DNA of 64,000 nt. It comes from Paraburkholderia acidipaludis NBRC 101816 (GTDB lineage: Bacteria; Pseudomonadota; Gammaproteobacteria; Burkholderiales; Burkholderiaceae). Where the stretch lies: assembly GCF_000684975.1 (NCBI RefSeq), contig NZ_BAXZ01000012.1:105907-169906 (forward strand). The letters run 5' to 3'. This document shows, one piece after another, positions 60,123 through 64,000 of this stretch. Every line of letters starts with the position of its first letter. Position 1 is the first letter of the stretch. Below the pieces are notes generated by a model. It was not told the origin of the DNA. It was given only the letters and a program-made list of their open reading frames with translations, and did no database searches. Position numbers and translations under genes: made by a program.

Positions 60123-61439
60123 TCAGGCCGAGAACGCGCGGATCATGCCCGCCGCCACCGTGTGGTGCGTGGCTTCGTCGATCAGGACGAACGCGCCGGT
60201 GCCGGGATGCGAATCATACAGATCGCAGACCAGCGGCTTTTGCAGCGTGAGCGCCACGCGGCCGATGTCGTTCATCGCGAGGTCGTGCCGGTCGGTGGCG
60301 TGCGAAAGCGTATGCACGTCGAGCACCTGCTTGACCGCGCCGATCTTCGCGAACACCGTGCTCGTGGTCTGCTTGAGCAGATACTTGCGCTGCGTCGAAA
60401 GCGGCTCTTCGTCGAACCAGCAGAGGTCCGCTTCGAGCTTCTTCGCGGGCTGTGCGGCATCCGTTGCCGGCACGAAGGTGTCGCCGCGCGAGACGTCCAC
60501 GTCTTCCGTGAGGCGAATCGTGACGGTCTGACCCGCGAACGCGCGATTCACCTGCGCCGTGCCGCCCGGCACCGGCGCGATGATTTCGGCGACCGTCGCG
60601 TTGCGGCCTGCCGGCAGCACCGTAATGGCGTCGCCGACTTTCACTTCGCCTGCCTCGACGCGGCCCATGTAGCCGCGGAAGTCGTCGGCGCTCGAACCGT
60701 CCTGGCGCGCGACCCATTGCACCGGGAAGCGCAGCGCGTCGCCCGTGGCCTGCTCGACCGGCAGCGCCTCGAGCACGTCGAGCAGCGGCGCGTCCGCGTA
60801 CCACGGCATGCGCTCGCTCGCGGAAACGATGTTGTCGCCCTTGAGCGCCGAAACCGGCACGAAGCGCACGTCTTCGAGACCAAGCTGGCGCGCGAGTTCG
60901 ACATAGGCCTCGCGAATCTGGTTGAAGACCGCTTCGCTGTAGTCGACGAGGTCCATCTTGTTGATCGCGACGATCACGTGCTGCAGGCCGAGCAGCTTGA
61001 CGATCGCGCTGTGGCGCTTGGTCTGCGGCAGCAGTTGCGTCACGCCGTTCTCGACCGTCACGCGCGTGGGGTCGATCAGAATGATCGCGGCGTGCGCCGT
61101 CGAGGCGCCCGTGACCATGTTGCGCGTGTACTGCTCGTGGCCCGGCGTGTCGGCGATGATGAACTTGCGCTTGGCCGTGGCGAAGTAGCGGTACGCCACG
61201 TCGATCGTGATGCCCTGCTCGCGCTCGGCTTCGAGGCCGTCGGTCAAGAGCGAGAGGTCGATCTCGTCGCCCACCGTGCGCTTGTTCTTCGCACGCGAGA
61301 GCGCCGAGAGCTGGTCGCTCAACACCGCCTTGCTGTCGTACAGCAGGCGGCCGATCAGCGTGCTCTTGCCGTCGTCCACGCTGCCCGCCGTGATGAAGCG
61401 CAGCACGCCGAGGTCTTCAGGTTGATGCGTAGTGCTCAT
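60123..61439 (-). CDS. cysN: Sulfate adenylyltransferase subunit 1
   Basis: A 438-residue GTPase subunit of ATP sulfurylase. GTPase motifs GSVDDGKSTLIGRLLYDSKA, DTPGHEQYTRNMVTGAS and INKMDLVDYSEAVF, then EF-Tu-like domains 2 and 3. No CysC (APS kinase) domain is fused, which fits the APS-type reductase encoded upstream. Pairs with cysD, 26 bases before it. Confidence 0.95.
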   Translation of the reverse strand: MSTTHQPEDLGVLRFITAGSVDDGKSTLIGRLLYDSKAVLSDQLSALSRAKNKRTVGDEIDLSLLTDGLEAEREQGITIDVAYRYFATAKRKFIIADTPGHEQYTRNMVTGASTAHAAIILIDPTRVTVENGVTQLLPQTKRHSAIVKLLGLQHVIVAINKMDLVDYSEAVFNQIREAYVELARQLGLEDVRFVPVSALKGDNIVSASERMPWYADAPLLDVLEALPVEQATGDALRFPVQWVARQDGSSADDFRGYMGRVEAGEVKVGDAITVLPAGRNATVAEIIAPVPGGTAQVNRAFAGQTVTIRLTEDVDVSRGDTFVPATDAAQPAKKLEADLCWFDEEPLSTQRKYLLKQTTSTVFAKIGAVKQVLDVHTLSHATDRHDLAMNDIGRVALTLQKPLVCDLYDSHPGTGAFVLIDEATHHTVAAGMIRAFSA

Positions 61440-61465
61440 AGTGAATCTCTGTCCTCAACGTGCTC

Positions 61466-62428
61466 TTAGAAATAACCTTGCTTCTTGCGCTGTTCCATCG
61501 CGGCTTCGGACGTCTGATCGTCCATGCGCGTCGCGCCGCGCTCCGTGATTTCGGTCACGGCCGTTTCGGCGATGATCTTCTCGACGGTGTCGGCATCGCT
61601 TTCCACGGGGCACGTGCAGCTGATGTCGCCCACCGTGCGGAAGCGCACGAGCGCCGATTCGCTCGTTTCGCCTTCCTTCATCGGCGTGAGCGGCGTGACC
61701 GGCACGAGCAGGCCGTTGCGGCGCACGATCTCGCGCTGGTGCGCGTAGTAGATCGACGGCAGTTCGAGCTTTTCGCGCTCGATGTATTGCCACACGTCGA
61801 GCTCGGTCCAGTTCGAGATCGGGAACACGCGCAGGTGCTCGCCCTTGTGCAGGCGCGCGTTGTAGAGGCTCCAGAGTTCGGGGCGCTGCGCCTTCGGGTC
61901 CCACTGGCCGAATTCGTCGCGGAACGAGAAGATGCGCTCCTTCGCGCGGGCCTTCTCTTCGTCGCGGCGCGCACCGCCGATCATCGCCGTGTAGCCGTAT
62001 TGCTCGATGGTTTCGAGCAGCGTGACAGCCTGGGCGGCGTTGCGCGAATCCGTTTCGCGGCGCAGACGCACGGTGCCGCGCTTGATCGAATCCTCGACGT
62101 GGCCCACCACGAGCTCAGCGCCGATTTCGGCCGCGCGGCGGTCGCGGAAGTCGATCACTTCGGCGTAGTTGTGGCCCGTGTCGATGTGCACGAGCGGGAA
62201 TGGCAGCGAGGTCTTGCGGTTGGCGCCGAGGCCGAATGCCTTCAGCGCGAGCGCGAGCACGACCACCGAATCCTTGCCGCCCGAGAACAGCAGCGCCGGC
62301 TTGCTGCACTCGGCAACCAGTTCGCGCAGGATGTGGATCGACTCGGCTTCGAGCCAGTCGAGGTGGTCCATGCGGTTCGCGGTCACTTGAAGCGGTGCAT
62401 TCACGGTAGGTTCGAGCGTCGTGCTCAT
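61466..62428 (-). CDS. cysD: Sulfate adenylyltransferase subunit 2
   Basis: A 320-residue PP-loop ATPase subunit that adenylylates sulfate to APS. LDWLEAESIHILRELVAEC, the PP-loop LLFSGGKDSVVVLALALKAF, VHIDTGHNYAEVIDFRD and RRDEEKARAKERIFSFRDEF are present. AAGGATC precedes the ATG. Confidence 0.95.
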   Translation of the reverse strand: MSTTLEPTVNAPLQVTANRMDHLDWLEAESIHILRELVAECSKPALLFSGGKDSVVVLALALKAFGLGANRKTSLPFPLVHIDTGHNYAEVIDFRDRRAAEIGAELVVGHVEDSIKRGTVRLRRETDSRNAAQAVTLLETIEQYGYTAMIGGARRDEEKARAKERIFSFRDEFGQWDPKAQRPELWSLYNARLHKGEHLRVFPISNWTELDVWQYIEREKLELPSIYYAHQREIVRRNGLLVPVTPLTPMKEGETSESALVRFRTVGDISCTCPVESDADTVEKIIAETAVTEITERGATRMDDQTSEAAMEQRKKQGYF

Positions 62429-62544
62429 GTTGAGATCCTTCGTTGATTCACACCGCCGCCGAAAATCGCGAGGGCAGTGCGACTTGCTTGCTCTACGACA
62501 GCGCGCATGCAGGGATCAAGCCTGCGGCGCGCCAGCTTTCAATT

Positions 62545-63300
62545 TTAACTCGCGTGCCCCGTGGCCTGCACTTCCACCACCGGGATCGCCGAAATCGGGC
62601 TGATATGCAGGCCGCATTCCTTCGTGTCGCGCGACTCCCACCACCAGCGGCCCGCCCGGCTGTCCTCGCCGGGGCGCACGGCGCGCGTGCAGGGCTCGCA
62701 GCCGATGCTCGGATAGCCGCGTGCGTGCAGCGGGTTCACGGGCACGTCGAAGGCGCGCAGATAGGTCCACACTTCCGCTTCGGTCCAGTCCGCGATCGGG
62801 TTGAACTTGGCGATGTCGCGCGCGCCGTCGTGCTCTTCCTCATGCAGCTCCGCGCGCGTGACCGACTGCTCGCGGCGCTGTCCCGTCACCCAGGCCGAAA
62901 CGCCCGAAAGCGCGCGGTTCAACGGCTCGACCTTGCGGATCTCGCAGCAGCGCTTGCGCAGATCGACGCTTTCGTAGAAGGCGTTCAGACCATGCTGGGC
63001 GACGTACTCGTCCACGGCGTCCTGTTGCGGATGGAATTGCTCGATCTCGTAGCCGTAGCGCTCGCGCACCCGGTCGATCATGCCGAGCGTTTCCGCGTGC
63101 AGGCGGCCCGTGTTCAGCGAGAAGATGCCGATCTTCACGCCGCGCGAGAGGATTGCGTGCGTGAGCAGCATGTCTTCGGCCGCGAGGCTGCTCGCGAGCT
63201 TCACGTCGGCGTGGCGCGCGGCGATCGAATCGAGCAGCGCGTCGAGGCGCTCGATCTTCGCCTGCAAGTCGGCCGTGACAACGCTATCGACGGCGCTCAT
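62545..63300 (-). CDS. cysH: Adenylyl-sulfate (APS/PAPS) reductase, Fe–S type
   Basis: A 251-residue thioredoxin-dependent reductase of activated sulfate. LASSLAAEDMLLTHAIL, FSLNTGRLHAETLGMIDRV, the pair RKRCCEIRKVEPLNRAL and GCEPCTRAVRPGEDSRAG give the CC…CxxC set that binds a [4Fe-4S] cluster, and ECGLH near the C-terminus carries the catalytic Cys. The cluster motif marks the APS-reducing branch rather than the E. coli PAPS-only type. Start overlaps the DUF934 gene stop (ATGA). Confidence 0.94.
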   Translation of the reverse strand: MSAVDSVVTADLQAKIERLDALLDSIAARHADVKLASSLAAEDMLLTHAILSRGVKIGIFSLNTGRLHAETLGMIDRVRERYGYEIEQFHPQQDAVDEYVAQHGLNAFYESVDLRKRCCEIRKVEPLNRALSGVSAWVTGQRREQSVTRAELHEEEHDGARDIAKFNPIADWTEAEVWTYLRAFDVPVNPLHARGYPSIGCEPCTRAVRPGEDSRAGRWWWESRDTKECGLHISPISAIPVVEVQATGHAS

Positions 63301-63842
63301 GCTGCTGCCCCTTGCTGGGCCAAACGGCGCCGGAACAGCGGCGAAGGCTCGTCGAACGCGCCCTGATACTGCACCGTAAACTCCGTGAACGCCTTGAGCG
63401 CGTCGTGCAGATCCTTGTCGGCGCGCAGCGCGTAGGCATCGAAACCGCAGCGCTCGTAGAAGCGCAACTGGTCGCGCAGCACGTCGCCAATCGCGCGCAG
63501 TTCGCCCTTGTAGCCATGGCGTTCGCGCAGTAGGCGCGCCGTGGAATAGCCACGACCGTCGCGGAACACCGGAAAATCCACCGCGATCAACGCAAGCCTG
63601 TCGAAGTCCGCGGCGATGTCAGCCGGTTCGCTGTCCGGTTCGAGCCATACGCCCAGTTCGTCCTTGCTGCGCGAGGCAACCAGTGCGTCGCGATGGGCCT
63701 GCCACAGCGCGAGCGGCACGATAACCTTGCCCGCGGGCAGCGCGACGACGTCCGGCAGCGCACCATCTTCAGCGGCACGCACCACGGTCCAGCTGTCTTC
63801 GACGATCGCGCGGTTCTTGATAATCTGCGTCATGAAAGTCAA
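63297..63842 (-). CDS. DUF934 protein of the sulfite reductase operon
   Basis: A 181-residue protein of the DUF934 family, regularly found between cysI and cysH in proteobacteria. KVIVPLALWQAHRDALVASR, LEPDSEPADIAADFDRLALI, VDFPVFRDGRGYSTARLLRE and GYKGELRAIGDVLRDQLRFY are typical. Often annotated as an oxidoreductase; the actual role is not established, though context ties it to sulfite reduction. Coupled to cysH. Confidence 0.9.
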   Translation of the reverse strand: MTFMTQIIKNRAIVEDSWTVVRAAEDGALPDVVALPAGKVIVPLALWQAHRDALVASRSKDELGVWLEPDSEPADIAADFDRLALIAVDFPVFRDGRGYSTARLLRERHGYKGELRAIGDVLRDQLRFYERCGFDAYALRADKDLHDALKAFTEFTVQYQGAFDEPSPLFRRRLAQQGAAA

Positions 63843-63859
63843 TCCTCGTTGCGTGCGGT

Positions 63860-64000
63860 TCAGGCGTGCGCCGGCTGGCGCGAGGCGTACACGCGCTCCT
63901 TGAAGGGCGCGATGCCGATGCGGTCGTACGTGTCGATGAAACGCTCGCCGTCGATGCGATGTGCGACGAACGTATCGATCACCTTCTGCACGACGTCCGG
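63860..64000 (-). CDS. cysI: Sulfite/nitrite reductase hemoprotein, C-terminal end (cut by window)
   Basis: The last 46 codons of a minus-strand gene end at TGA 63862–63860. The translation contains TFVAHRIDGERFIDTYDRIG followed by APFKERVY, the characteristic C-terminus of CysI-type nitrite/sulfite reductases in this operon. The siroheme and Fe–S Cys motifs lie outside the window. It is the first gene seen of the cysI–DUF934–cysH–cysD–cysN–cobA unit. Confidence 0.85.
   Translation of the reverse strand, partial: PDVVQKVIDTFVAHRIDGERFIDTYDRIGIAPFKERVYASRQPAHA

Overview
The window is high-GC chromosomal DNA of a betaproteobacterium, most likely Burkholderia or Paraburkholderia. The evidence is the overall base composition and a set of Burkholderiales markers: a hemC–hemDX–hemY heme operon with fused HemD and HemX, DUF3460 next to scpA, a DUF2486 protein next to holC–pepA, 6S RNA behind zapA, and a cysI–DUF934–cysH–cysD–cysN–cobA sulfate operon. 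Almost all of it is conserved housekeeping sequence. Small gaps, four-base gene overlaps and clear intrinsic terminators divide it into operons.

Layout. 1–746 is the 3' end of an MFS transporter. 862–5159 is the heme operon on the minus strand, divergent from ppc (5394–8483). 8.5–12.8 kb holds a methyltransferase divergent from an XRE/MmyB-type regulator, then argH and a bestrophin-like channel. 12.8–18.6 kb, minus strand, holds an LprI-like protein, a PLP-dependent basic amino acid decarboxylase, dcd, a degenerate SodC-like lipoprotein and apbC. 18.9–22.0 kb holds an OmpA-type lipoprotein and metG.

22143–26553 is the one clearly foreign segment. It is a 4.4 kb element with lower GC, perfect 19-bp terminal inverted repeats and an apparent 8-bp target duplication. 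It lies between the metG terminator and the end of tamB. It has no recognisable transposase. It carries a coupled two-gene unit (a 555-residue unknown protein, then a DUF2726/restriction-endonuclease-fold candidate), a convergent 338-residue unknown protein and a small orphan ORF. This is the best candidate for an undescribed system.

26.6–32.8 kb is tamB–tamA (outer-membrane assembly). 33.1–37.1 kb holds DUF3460–scpA, panC, panD, an orphan ParA-like ATPase and a hot-dog thioesterase. 37.1–46.6 kb is a late-stage cobalamin and corrinoid-salvage cluster: cobQ; then cobU–cbiB–threonine-phosphate decarboxylase–btuF on plus; and btuC–btuD–cobT–cobS–cobC on minus. 47.0–48.5 kb holds a ZapB-like coiled coil, zapA, 6S RNA and an EVE-domain protein. 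48.7–53.9 kb holds a SIMPL-domain protein, lgt, a LysR regulator divergent from ilvD, and a c-type cytochrome. 54.0–59.2 kb holds DUF2486, holC, pepA, lptF–lptG and a small CbiX. 59.3–64.0 kb is the sulfate assimilation operon, cut off by the window inside cysI.

Functional links: HemC and HemD make uroporphyrinogen III, CobA and CbiX can divert it towards siroheme (needed by CysI), and the cob/btu cluster finishes or salvages cobalamin. Lgt, the Tam genes and LptFG all serve envelope biogenesis. No tRNA, rRNA or CRISPR array was seen.
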